In this document: positions 45,543 to 53,396 of the stretch, in pieces
Numbering within the stretch: position 1 is the stretch's first letter
Layout of the letters: every line of letters begins with the position of its first letter
Position numbers and translations under genes: made by a program
The notes under the pieces: generated by a model
The model's database searches: none
What the model was told of the DNA's origin: nothing
Seen by the model: only the letters and a program-made list of their open reading frames with translations
From: Pseudomonas shahriarae
Lineage (GTDB): Bacteria > Pseudomonadota > Gammaproteobacteria > Pseudomonadales > Pseudomonadaceae
Reading direction: 5' to 3'
Assembly (NCBI RefSeq): GCF_014268455.2
Contig: NZ_CP077085.1
Location: 2,955,001-3,019,000, forward strand
Length of the DNA: 64,000 nucleotides

Positions 45543-46463
45543 TCATATTAGTGCTGAGCCGCGTTTACATTCGAGGCTTTCACCTAAGCCGCGGATCATT
45601 TCCATCAAGGCCTTCACCCGCATTGGCAAATTTCCGGCCGGGTACACCGCGTGCATCTGTGGGCTCTCACCGTTGCTGGAGGTGAGCTTGTACTCAGGAC
45701 AAACCCGAAACAGGCGTCCCGCATCCACTTCGGGCTCCGCCATCCAATCTGCCAAGCGGGCGATCCCGACGCCCGCCAGGGCTGCCTGGAATACCGCCAG
45801 GCCGGAGCTGAAACGAAATTTTGGATGCACCCGAAAGCTGATGGCCTGCTCTTCACTGCGAAAATTCCACTCCTTGAGAATCCGTGGCGCCGTATGCAGG
45901 ATCAGCGAATGCGACTCCAGTGCCTCGATGGAGTCGGGCATGCCGTTGCGCTCCAGGTAGTCGGGGCTGGCATACAGATAACGTGAGTAACTCCAGAGCG
46001 CAAAGCCGATCAAGTCGCTGGATTGTGGGAACGCACCGCGAATCGAGAAGTCCAGCTTGCTCTTGGCCGGGTCGATGATCTCATCGGTGAAAATCACATC
46101 GATGTTAACGTCCGGATAACGCTCGCAGTACTGTGCGATCAACCGGGGCAATACCCCGTGTCCGAGAACCTCGGGGGCGGAAAAACGGATCCAGCCAGAG
46201 GCCAGGCCGCTGAGACCGGCCAGGTCTTCATCCACCTCACGTTGCAGATCGAGCATTTTGTGCGCGTGGGGCAATAAGCATTCACCCGCTTCGGTCAAGG
46301 TCACGGCATTGGACGAGCGATGGAACAACTTGAGCCCCACACTTTCCTCCAGGGCTTGAACGGCACGGGTCAGTGCGCTGGGGGAGCGCCCCAGAGTCCG
46401 TGCCGCGGCGACGAAGCTGCGCTTGCGAGCCACGGTCGCGAAGGCTTCAAGTTCCCCCAACAT
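45543..46463 (-). CDS. LysR regulator of the hydroxylase operon
   Basis: A 306-residue LysR regulator, with HTH MLGELEAFATVARKRSFVAA to RAVQALEESVGLKLFHR and a co-inducer domain. The frame is open to 46580, but ATG 46461-46463 gives the family start. It is divergent from the oxygenase operon, which it most likely controls. CATTGCA repeats at 46485 and 46507, 22 bases apart, may be its sites. Confidence 0.85.
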   Translation of the reverse strand: MLGELEAFATVARKRSFVAAARTLGRSPSALTRAVQALEESVGLKLFHRSSNAVTLTEAGECLLPHAHKMLDLQREVDEDLAGLSGLASGWIRFSAPEVLGHGVLPRLIAQYCERYPDVNIDVIFTDEIIDPAKSKLDFSIRGAFPQSSDLIGFALWSYSRYLYASPDYLERNGMPDSIEALESHSLILHTAPRILKEWNFRSEEQAISFRVHPKFRFSSGLAVFQAALAGVGIARLADWMAEPEVDAGRLFRVCPEYKLTSSNGESPQMHAVYPAGNLPMRVKALMEMIRGLGESLECKRGSALI

Positions 46464-46484
46464 ATTCAACGCCACTCTCCACCT

Positions 46485-46513
46485 CATTGCATTTTTCACA
46501 ACGCGGCATTGCA
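46485..46513. promoter_or_regulatory. Candidate LysR-site direct repeats
   Basis: CATTGCA occurs at 46485-46491 and again at 46507-46513, 22 bases apart (two helical turns), in the 121-base region between the divergent LysR and oxygenase genes. This spacing fits a LysR tetramer. TTGCATTTTTCACAA at 46488 has T-N11-A character. Confidence 0.45.
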
Positions 46514-46584
46514 ACACAAAAAAGGTCCTTCCGTTAACCTTCCCGTTCAACCCACAAGGATGGGGCAAACAGGAGCGCAAGGAC

Positions 46585-47670
46585 GTGTCGAAGCTGGAAG
46601 AAGTAATCGGGAAAGCCGCAGCGGGTGTTGATGAAGTAATTCATGAATGGCAGGAACAAAATTCAGTGACGTCGACCCGACGGGAGATACCGCAAATTCA
46701 TCTGTCGCTCGAAGAACAACGCACACTTCAGGCCGGTCTGGCATCGCTGGACGTGACCGATAGCGCCTCGGGTATCCGCCACATGCCGGTCCTGGGGTTG
46801 TTGCTGGAAAGTGTCCTGTGCACCGAGAAAATCCAGCAGCTGCGCAATTTTCCACAGGCCCCTGAGGTGGCGATGATCATCAGGGGGCTGCCGCTGGACC
46901 CGCAACTGCCCGCCACGCCCTATGACCTGGAGCCGGGTATCGAGAACGTGCCGACGCTGGCCGGGGCTATTTTGTCCGTGCTGCAAACTCTGCAAACCCA
47001 TCCGCTGGCGTACGACGGTGAGAGCAACGACACAGTGTTCCGTCACGTATCGCCCAAGCATAAGCGAGAGACCGAAAAGAGTTCCTATGGCTCGCGCGCG
47101 GATCTGGACATGCATGTCGACAACCCTCACTTGCCTTTGACCTGCGAACCCGTCTCGCAGTTGTCGGCCTGTCCGGAGTACCTGTCCCTGACCGGCCTGC
47201 GCTGCGAGCTCGACGTGCCGACGCGCATCGTCGCAATTGACGAGGTGCTGGCCATTCTCCCGGCCTGCGTCGAAGAAGAATTGTCACGACCGAACTTCAC
47301 CGTTCGCCGACCGGCCTCCTTCGGCAAACAGGGGAATGTGCTGGAAAACGTCCCCTTGCTGTACAGAAGCGCAAACGATGGCCTGTATTGCCGCTACAAC
47401 AAAGCGAGTGTCGAAACGACCTGCGCCAATGCGCAGTTTGCCCTCCAGCTGTTCGCCGCCGCTGCCAATCATCCCGATGTCGTGCACCACATACTGCTGC
47501 AACCAGGGGACATGCTGATCTTCAAAAACCAGCAAACCCTGCATGCCCGGGATGGTTTTACACCCCGTTACGACGGCCGTGATCGCTGGATGTTACGTGT
47601 CTTCGGGGTCAATGATCCGGCACGCGTGGTGCCGCTGGACCCTCATCAACCCTACATAGTCAGAGCCTGA
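46585..47670 (+). CDS. Fe(II)/2-oxoglutarate amino acid hydroxylase, CAS-like
   Basis: A 361-residue TauD/clavaminate-synthase-like dioxygenase, similar in length and motif layout to the free L-arginine or L-asparagine hydroxylases VioC and AsnO. The iron triad is H177-x-D179 (MHVDNPHL) and H320 (TLHARDGFTPRYDGRDRW); R334 lies 14 residues after the distal histidine, as in AsnO for 2-oxoglutarate binding. Here the first acidic ligand is Asp, not Glu. GTG 46585 has AGGAG nine bases upstream and is favoured over ORF starts within the LysR gene. It heads an operon with the permease and the deacylase. Confidence 0.82.
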   Translation: MSKLEEVIGKAAAGVDEVIHEWQEQNSVTSTRREIPQIHLSLEEQRTLQAGLASLDVTDSASGIRHMPVLGLLLESVLCTEKIQQLRNFPQAPEVAMIIRGLPLDPQLPATPYDLEPGIENVPTLAGAILSVLQTLQTHPLAYDGESNDTVFRHVSPKHKRETEKSSYGSRADLDMHVDNPHLPLTCEPVSQLSACPEYLSLTGLRCELDVPTRIVAIDEVLAILPACVEEELSRPNFTVRRPASFGKQGNVLENVPLLYRSANDGLYCRYNKASVETTCANAQFALQLFAAAANHPDVVHHILLQPGDMLIFKNQQTLHARDGFTPRYDGRDRWMLRVFGVNDPARVVPLDPHQPYIVRA

Positions 47671-47674
47671 TTTC

Positions 47675-48433
47675 ATGGTCGATATTGTCATCCTTTGCGT
47701 GTTCGCCTTCGCCGCCGGCCTGATCGATGCGGCGGTGGGCGGCGGCGGACTGATCCAGATTCCCGCGCTGTTCAACGTGCTACCCAGCGCTCAACCGGCG
47801 GCGCTGCTGGGTACCAACAAGGTTGCGGCCGCCTGCGGCACGGCATTCGCGGCTCGGTCCTTCGTGCGTAAGGTGGTGATTGACTGGGGTCTTGTGATCC
47901 CCGCGGCCTGCGCGGCTTTTGTCATGGCCTTCTTCGGAGCCGCCACGGTGTCGTTCGTACCCCAGTCGATGATCCGGCCGGCGGTGCTGGTGTTGATTGT
48001 ACTGATGGCGATCTACACCTTCTGGAAAAAAGATTTCGGCGCCCTGCACAAACCCATGCGTATCGGTACCAAGGAAAAACTGCTGGCGATCGTCATCGGC
48101 GGTGCCATCGGTTTCTACGATGGTCTGTTCGGCCCCGGTACTGGCAGCTTCCTGATCTTCCTGTTCATCCGCTGCTTCGCCTTCGACTTTCTTCATGCCT
48201 CGGCATCGGCCAAGCTAGTGAACATCGCGACCAACGTAGCGGCACTGATGTTCTTCATTCCGACGGGTAACGTGCTCTACCTGATCGCAATCCCCATGGC
48301 GGCATTCAACATTCTGGGCGCGCTCACTGGCACCTGGCTGGCGGTTCATAAAGGCGTGCCCTTTGTCCGGGCTCTATTCCTGGTGTTGCTGGTGATTCTG
48401 ATCAGCAAACTGTCCTACGACCTGCTCCTGTAA
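47675..48433 (+). CDS. TSUP (TauE/SafE) family exporter
   Basis: A 252-residue inner-membrane protein with about eight helices of the sulfite/sulfonate exporter family. The hallmark GLIDAAVGGGGLIQIPAL opens the first half and GFYDGLFGPGTGSFLIF the second. TSUP members export sulfite, sulfoacetate or organic anions. It lies four bases after the hydroxylase stop and 16 bases before the deacylase gene, so it should export the product or by-product of that pathway (inference). Confidence 0.85.
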   Translation: MVDIVILCVFAFAAGLIDAAVGGGGLIQIPALFNVLPSAQPAALLGTNKVAAACGTAFAARSFVRKVVIDWGLVIPAACAAFVMAFFGAATVSFVPQSMIRPAVLVLIVLMAIYTFWKKDFGALHKPMRIGTKEKLLAIVIGGAIGFYDGLFGPGTGSFLIFLFIRCFAFDFLHASASAKLVNIATNVAALMFFIPTGNVLYLIAIPMAAFNILGALTGTWLAVHKGVPFVRALFLVLLVILISKLSYDLLL

Positions 48434-48449
48434 ACCAGAGGAAAACTCC

Positions 48450-48929
48450 ATGCATCCCATGTTCGATCGCCTCGTGGCACTACTCGATGCCCGCTCAGCC
48501 TCCTACCGGGTGTTGATGCACGATGCCGAGGGCCAGTCGGCGCGCGTCGCCGAAATCCGTGGCACCGAGCCCGGCCAGGGCGCGAAGGCCATGCTTTGCT
48601 CCCTCAAGGGGCAGGCCGGACCCTATGCACTGGTGATACTGCCGGGCGACCAGAAGCTGGACATGAAGAAAGTCGGAGCGGCCCTGGGCGGCAAAAAAGC
48701 CGAGCTGGTGAAGGCCGAAACCGCCATGGAACTGACCGGGTGCCGGATCGGCGCCATCCCTCCTTTTGTCTTCGATGAGCGAATTCAATTGATCGTCGAT
48801 CCGGCCTTGACCACAGGCTACGCTGAAATAGCCTTCAACGCGGGGCGGCTGGATGCGTCGATGGTGCTCGATACGCAGGATTATCTGGCGATTGCCATGC
48901 CTCGATTGCTGGATATCAGCCAGGCCTGA
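48450..48929 (+). CDS. YbaK-type aminoacyl-tRNA deacylase
   Basis: A 159-residue protein of the YbaK/ProX (INS) superfamily, free-standing trans-editing domains that hydrolyse misacylated tRNAs. Lysine K46, the conserved catalytic lysine of this family, is in GQGAKAMLC; VILPGDQKLDMKKVGAAL, MELTGCRIGAIPPF and VDPALTTGYAEIAFNAG are the other core segments. Being last in the operon with a free-amino-acid-hydroxylase suggests that it clears tRNA charged with the modified amino acid. Activity is inferred, not shown. Confidence 0.88.
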   Translation: MHPMFDRLVALLDARSASYRVLMHDAEGQSARVAEIRGTEPGQGAKAMLCSLKGQAGPYALVILPGDQKLDMKKVGAALGGKKAELVKAETAMELTGCRIGAIPPFVFDERIQLIVDPALTTGYAEIAFNAGRLDASMVLDTQDYLAIAMPRLLDISQA

Positions 48930-49204
48930 GCAGACGTTTTCACAACGCCGCAAAAAAGAAAAAGGGGACAGATCTATATCAAGGCCTATGGCCTTCACCC
49001 AGCCTTTGCCGATACGAGTGTATTGAAGAGTGGGTAGAGGGGCTGCGGTATGCAGGCCACGAGAGCTGACCGTGTTTGCTCAGTGATCTCAAACTGCACT
49101 GGCCGCTGCATTGCCAACTTCGTCGGCGTTGGGTCGATTTTTAGCTTGCTGAAGCGTTTCATCAAGTTTATAAAAATGGCACAACTCCAAGAAAGGCTGC
49201 CGCC
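48930..49204. other. Intergenic region with GGGGACAGATC motif
   Basis: At 48959-48979 a run AAAAAGGGGACAGATC resembles the sequence often left beside REP-associated tyrosine transposase genes and other decayed elements in Pseudomonas. No transposase gene remains here. The rest of the gap shows no gene. Confidence 0.35.
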
Positions 49205-50419
49205 ATGACCCCGCTCAAACTCTTTGTTGCCCTCAGCGCACTGTCCGCTGCCTCCCACGCCATGGCTTGGGATTACGTTCTGCTCGACACCGACAAAGCT
49301 GCCCAGAACTGGCAGATCACCAGTCAGCAACTCGGACTAAAAACCGACAAACCCTTCAGCGTTACCCTGCGCACCCTGCACGGCGGTCGGCAGGAGGGCG
49401 TCAGCATCGTCGAAATCGATAACGGCACGCTGAAACTCTCGGTAGTGCCGACTCGCGGAATGAACGTCTTGCAGGCCTCGGTGGGCAATGTGCGCATGGG
49501 CTGGGATTCGCCGGTCAAGGAAGTGGTCAATCCGTCCTTCATCGAGCTCAATGGCCGCGGTGGTCTGGGCTGGTTGGAAGGTTTCAATGAGCTGGTCACC
49601 CGCTGCGGATTCGAATGGGTCGGCCACCCAGGCATCGACAACGGCGAACTGCTGACCCTGCACGGTCGGGCCGCCAACATTCCTGCGAACAAAGTCACCC
49701 TGCATATCGATGAAAAACCACCGTACGCCATCACCCTACGTGGCGAACTGAAAGAGCAGGCGTTCAAGAAGGTCGATTTCTCGGTCGCGACCGAACTGGT
49801 CACCGAACCCGGCAGCGTCGTGTTCACCCTCAACGACACCCTGACTAACAACGGCGACTATCCGAAGGAATACCAGGCGCTGTATCACAGCAACTTCAGC
49901 ACCCCGTTCCTGGAGCAGGGCGCCCGTTTTGCCGCGCCGGTGAAACAGGTGTCGCCGTTCAACGACAAGGCCAAGGGCGATCTGCCCGACTGGCAAACCT
50001 ACCGCGCACCGACCAGGGACTACGACGAAACGGTTTACAACGTGGTGCCGTATGCCGATGCCAAGGGCGACACGTTGACCGTGTTGCACAACAAGGCCGG
50101 CAGCCTGGGCGTTTCGGTCGGCTTCAACACCCAGACACTGCCCGTGTTTTCCCTGTGGAAAAACACCGATACCCAAGGCCAGGGCTATGTCACGGGGCTG
50201 GAGCCGGGGACAAGTTTTTCCTACAACCGCCGTTATCAGCGGCCACTGAACCTGGTACCGACAATTGGGCCCAAGGAACACAAGCAGTTCCGCATCAGCT
50301 ACAGCTTGTTGGCGGATAAGGTGGCGGTGGATAAGGCCTTGAAGCGGGTGAGCGAGATTCAGGATGGGCGGGAGACTGAGGTGCGGCAGACGCCGTTGGT
50401 TGATCTGAGCAAGGGGTGA
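49205..50419 (+). CDS. Periplasmic DUF4432 aldose-epimerase-like protein
   Basis: A 404-residue exported protein of the DUF4432 family, which has the galactose-mutarotase-like beta-sandwich fold. Signal peptide 1-20 ends in ASHAMA. Markers are VPTRGMNVLQASVG, GWLEGFNELVTRCGFEWVG, and YQALYHSNFSTPFLEQGA with likely carbohydrate-binding histidines and aspartates. Its substrate is unknown, probably a sugar. It stands alone after the YbaK gene across 275 bases; no ribosome site problem, AAGAAAGG precedes ATG 49205. Confidence 0.85.
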   Translation: MTPLKLFVALSALSAASHAMAWDYVLLDTDKAAQNWQITSQQLGLKTDKPFSVTLRTLHGGRQEGVSIVEIDNGTLKLSVVPTRGMNVLQASVGNVRMGWDSPVKEVVNPSFIELNGRGGLGWLEGFNELVTRCGFEWVGHPGIDNGELLTLHGRAANIPANKVTLHIDEKPPYAITLRGELKEQAFKKVDFSVATELVTEPGSVVFTLNDTLTNNGDYPKEYQALYHSNFSTPFLEQGARFAAPVKQVSPFNDKAKGDLPDWQTYRAPTRDYDETVYNVVPYADAKGDTLTVLHNKAGSLGVSVGFNTQTLPVFSLWKNTDTQGQGYVTGLEPGTSFSYNRRYQRPLNLVPTIGPKEHKQFRISYSLLADKVAVDKALKRVSEIQDGRETEVRQTPLVDLSKG

Positions 50420-50445
50420 GACCGGCTGGAGCATTGTCGGCTCTT

Positions 50446-50466
50446 GGCCGATTCTGTTGAAAAAGT
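50446..50466. repeat. Orphan IS1182 terminal repeat
   Basis: The same 21 bases that end the IS1182-type element (41442-41462) occur here once, followed by CGACTTCGTG. No second end or transposase lies within the next kilobase, so this is a single IS end left by a past insertion or deletion. Confidence 0.7.
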
Positions 50467-50490
50467 CGACTTCGTGTTGGCACCGAAGTC

Positions 50491-50587
50491 GAATTGACCC
50501 AGTTGCCGAAATATTGCTGACCCGGTCTGCCGCCTCGAAAACCATTGCCCTTAATGGATTAGTACCGATAGGGAGGTGGGTCAATTC
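50491..50587. repeat. 97-base mini-element with GAATTGACCCA ends
   Basis: GAATTGACCCA (50491-50501) and TGGGTCAATTC (50577-50587) are perfect inverted 11-base ends around 75 bases. The ends resemble those of IS21-type elements (GACCCA repeats), as far as I remember. GTGTTGGCA occurs at 50474-50482 and again at 50589-50597. Confidence 0.55.
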
Positions 50588-50724
50588 TGTGTTGGCATTC
50601 ATAGACAAACTATATTGCTGGTAACCAGCATTGCCTGCGTGAACGCCCGCAGCGATAGGTGGCGTTGACGAAATTTATGGGGTAAAGATGGGGCTTCAAT
50701 TAGCAATGATCTGAAGGAGACAGC

Positions 50725-51969
50725 ATGCTTATCCGACGTTCATCCATCGCCGCCGCGCTCGCGTGTTCATTCTTATCCTGTACCGCGTTCGCTACGGATT
50801 TGGCCCCCCAGTTGCTGAAAAAAGCCGAGGCCGAACAAAAATCCTATCTTGCCACCGTCAAAGAGCTGGTGGACATTGATACCGGAACCGGCCATGGGCT
50901 CGGCCTGAAAACCGTCAGCGCGATGTTAGTTGAGCGGCTCAAGGGGTTGGGTGCTGAAGTCACCACGACACCTGCGACCCCCTCTGCGGGCGATAACATC
51001 GTGGGCACGCTCAAAGGCACTGGCAGCAAGAACTTTCTGCTGATGGTCCACTACGACACGGTGTTCGGGCCAGGTACAGCGGCGAAACGCCCATTCAAGC
51101 TCGACGGCGAGCGCGCCTATGGTCCCGGTGTTGCTGACGCCAAAGGTGGCGTCGCGATGATTCTGCATTCATTGCAGATACTGCAGGACCAGAAGTTCAA
51201 GGATTTCGGTACCCTAACAGTGCTGTTCAATCCCGATGAAGAAACCGGCTCTGCGGGTTCGAAAAAAATCATCGCCGAGCTCGCTCGTCAGCAGGACTAT
51301 GTGTTCTCGTACGAGCCACCGGACAGGGACGCGGTAACCGTCGCTACCAACGGCATAAACGGCGTGTTTCTCGACGTGAAGGGCAAGTCTTCGCATGCTG
51401 GTTCTGCCCCTGAAGCCGGGCACAACGCGGCCATGGAACTCGCGCACCAGATGTTGCAACTCAAGGACCTTGGCGATCCGGCCAAAGGCACCACGGTCAA
51501 CTGGACGTTGATAAAAGGTGGAGAGAAACGCAACATCATTCCTTCCAGCGCCTCGGCCGAGGCAGATATGCGTTACGCCGATCTGAGTGAAACTGACCGC
51601 GTACTCGCCGACGCCCAACGCATCGCTGCGAATAAACTCATCGATGGCACTGAAGTGACATTGCGCCTGGAAAAGGGTCGCCCACCGCTGGCCAAGAATC
51701 CGGGCTCCGAACAACTGGCGAAAGCCGCACAAGCGCTTTACAAAAAAATAGGCCGCAACATTGAGCCTATCGCCATGCGCTTTGGCACCGATGCGGGCTA
51801 CGCATACATGCCAGGGAGCGCGAAACCGGCTGTGCTGGAGACGATGGGTGTCGTCGGTGCCGGATTGCACGCCGATGACGAATACATCGAGCTGTCGAGC
51901 ATTGCTCCGAGGCTTTACCTTACGGTGGCACTGATCACCCAGCTGTCCGGCGCTGACGTAGCACCGTAA
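50725..51969 (+). CDS. Carboxypeptidase G2-like M20 metallopeptidase
   Basis: A 414-residue periplasmic dinuclear-zinc peptidase of the M20 family, with length and segments like CPG2 of Pseudomonas RS-16 (415 residues, from memory), which cleaves C-terminal glutamate from folates. Signal peptide 1-23 (CTAFA). Metal motifs are MVHYDTVF and GVADAKGGVAM, and the base is in FNPDEETGSAG; KGKSSHAGSAPEAGHNA belongs to the dimerisation domain. ATG 50725 follows AAGGAG. It is convergent with the porin gene. The natural substrate may be any acyl-glutamate. Confidence 0.88.
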   Translation: MLIRRSSIAAALACSFLSCTAFATDLAPQLLKKAEAEQKSYLATVKELVDIDTGTGHGLGLKTVSAMLVERLKGLGAEVTTTPATPSAGDNIVGTLKGTGSKNFLLMVHYDTVFGPGTAAKRPFKLDGERAYGPGVADAKGGVAMILHSLQILQDQKFKDFGTLTVLFNPDEETGSAGSKKIIAELARQQDYVFSYEPPDRDAVTVATNGINGVFLDVKGKSSHAGSAPEAGHNAAMELAHQMLQLKDLGDPAKGTTVNWTLIKGGEKRNIIPSSASAEADMRYADLSETDRVLADAQRIAANKLIDGTEVTLRLEKGRPPLAKNPGSEQLAKAAQALYKKIGRNIEPIAMRFGTDAGYAYMPGSAKPAVLETMGVVGAGLHADDEYIELSSIAPRLYLTVALITQLSGADVAP

Positions 51970-52056
51970 CTACGACGGTTTCCGCAGCCACAGGCGACAA
52001 AATGCTTGTGGCCGGTCGGGAAGCTCCGTTTTTGGCAAAGACGAATGCCCAACGAC

Positions 52057-53310
52057 CTACCAGAGTGCGATGTCGTAGGTGAGGTAGAGGCGGTTGCTGT
52101 CACGGCCCCGGGAGAACTCGGAGCGGTAGACGTAGTTGCGCATGCGCATGCCCAGGCCCTTGAACGTGCCGGTTTGCACAACATAGGCCAGCTCGGCGTC
52201 ACGCTCCCATTCCTTGACCGTGCTCGTGGACTTGCCGTCATTGCCGCTCAGGTAGCGCGTGGAGAAGGTCAGGCCCGGCACGCCAGCGGCGGCGAAGTTG
52301 TAGCCGTAGTTGAGCATCCAGGTGTTCTCATCTTCCTCGATGAACTTGCCGATACCGGCGTTGCTGAACGAGTACACGGTGGCGCCGCTGATGTAGGGCA
52401 AACCGGCATCGCCGCGCAGGGTCTGGTAGCCGCCGCCGAACGTATGGCCTGCGATCGCGTAGGACAATTGGCCGCTGAGCATGTCATTGTCGATTTTGCC
52501 GGCGTAGGCCGAGCCGCCATCAACGCTGTTGAAGTAACGCAGGTCGCCGGTCAGCACGCCTCCGGCCAACGGCAGGTCGTGCTGGATGCCGGCGAAATTC
52601 TGTCGGTAAAAGTTTTCCAGTTCACCGTAGAAATAGCTCAGCCGGGTGTTCTTGCCCCATTTGTATTCAGCACCGGCGTAGTTGAAATCCCCTGATTTTT
52701 CGCCGCTGTAGCCATCCGGCACGATCGGTACGCTGTCGCTGGAGTCGCGTAATTTGAAACGGTCCAGGTGCCCACCGGTGACGGTCAGGTTCTCGATGTC
52801 GTTGCTGCTGACCTGGGTGCCCTGGTAGGTCTGGGGCAGCAAGCGTGCGTCGTTGTAAATCAGCACCGGCGTCTTGGGCAGCAAGGTGCCGTACTTGACG
52901 ATGGTTTTGGCGAACCTGGCTTTTACGGTGGCACCGGCACTGGCAAATTCACCGGCTGCGCGGCCGTCATCGTGAACCGGCAGCAGCCCCGTGCCGCTGC
53001 GCCCGCGGCCTGAGTCGAGCTTCATGCCATAGAGCCCCAGGGCATTCATGCCCAAGCCGAGGGTGCCGGCGGTGAACCCGGACTGGTAGTCCAGCAGGAA
53101 TCCCTGGGCCCACTCGGTGCGCTCGCTTTTGGCCGTTCTTGCGGCGCGTGCGCTCATGCCGTGCTCATCGCGAAAGTTCTCGTTGAAATACACATTGCGC
53201 AGTTGCAGCTTGAGTTTGCTGTCGTCAATAAAGCCTTCGGCATTGGCACCGGCGAGGGGGACCAGGCCGAACGCGCAAAAAAGGGCCCGACGGGTATACA
53301 TAGGGTTCAT
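52057..53310 (-). CDS. OprD-family substrate-specific porin
   Basis: A 417-residue outer-membrane beta-barrel of the OprD/OpdK family. Signal peptide 1-24 ends in AGANA. Family features are FIDDSKLKLQLRNVYFNENF at the mature N-terminus, FLLDYQSGFTAGTLGLGM and the terminal aromatic TYDIALW. ATG 53308-53310 is chosen. It is last in the organic-acid operon, suggesting uptake of a carboxylate (inference). Confidence 0.9.
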   Translation of the reverse strand: MNPMYTRRALFCAFGLVPLAGANAEGFIDDSKLKLQLRNVYFNENFRDEHGMSARAARTAKSERTEWAQGFLLDYQSGFTAGTLGLGMNALGLYGMKLDSGRGRSGTGLLPVHDDGRAAGEFASAGATVKARFAKTIVKYGTLLPKTPVLIYNDARLLPQTYQGTQVSSNDIENLTVTGGHLDRFKLRDSSDSVPIVPDGYSGEKSGDFNYAGAEYKWGKNTRLSYFYGELENFYRQNFAGIQHDLPLAGGVLTGDLRYFNSVDGGSAYAGKIDNDMLSGQLSYAIAGHTFGGGYQTLRGDAGLPYISGATVYSFSNAGIGKFIEEDENTWMLNYGYNFAAAGVPGLTFSTRYLSGNDGKSTSTVKEWERDAELAYVVQTGTFKGLGMRMRNYVYRSEFSRGRDSNRLYLTYDIALW

Positions 53311-53396
53311 GGCAAACGTCTCGTTGTTGTTATTCGGGGTGCAAGGCAACACGCGCCCCGTGAGCGAGGCGCGTTGAACGGCAGCAGGAAGATGAA

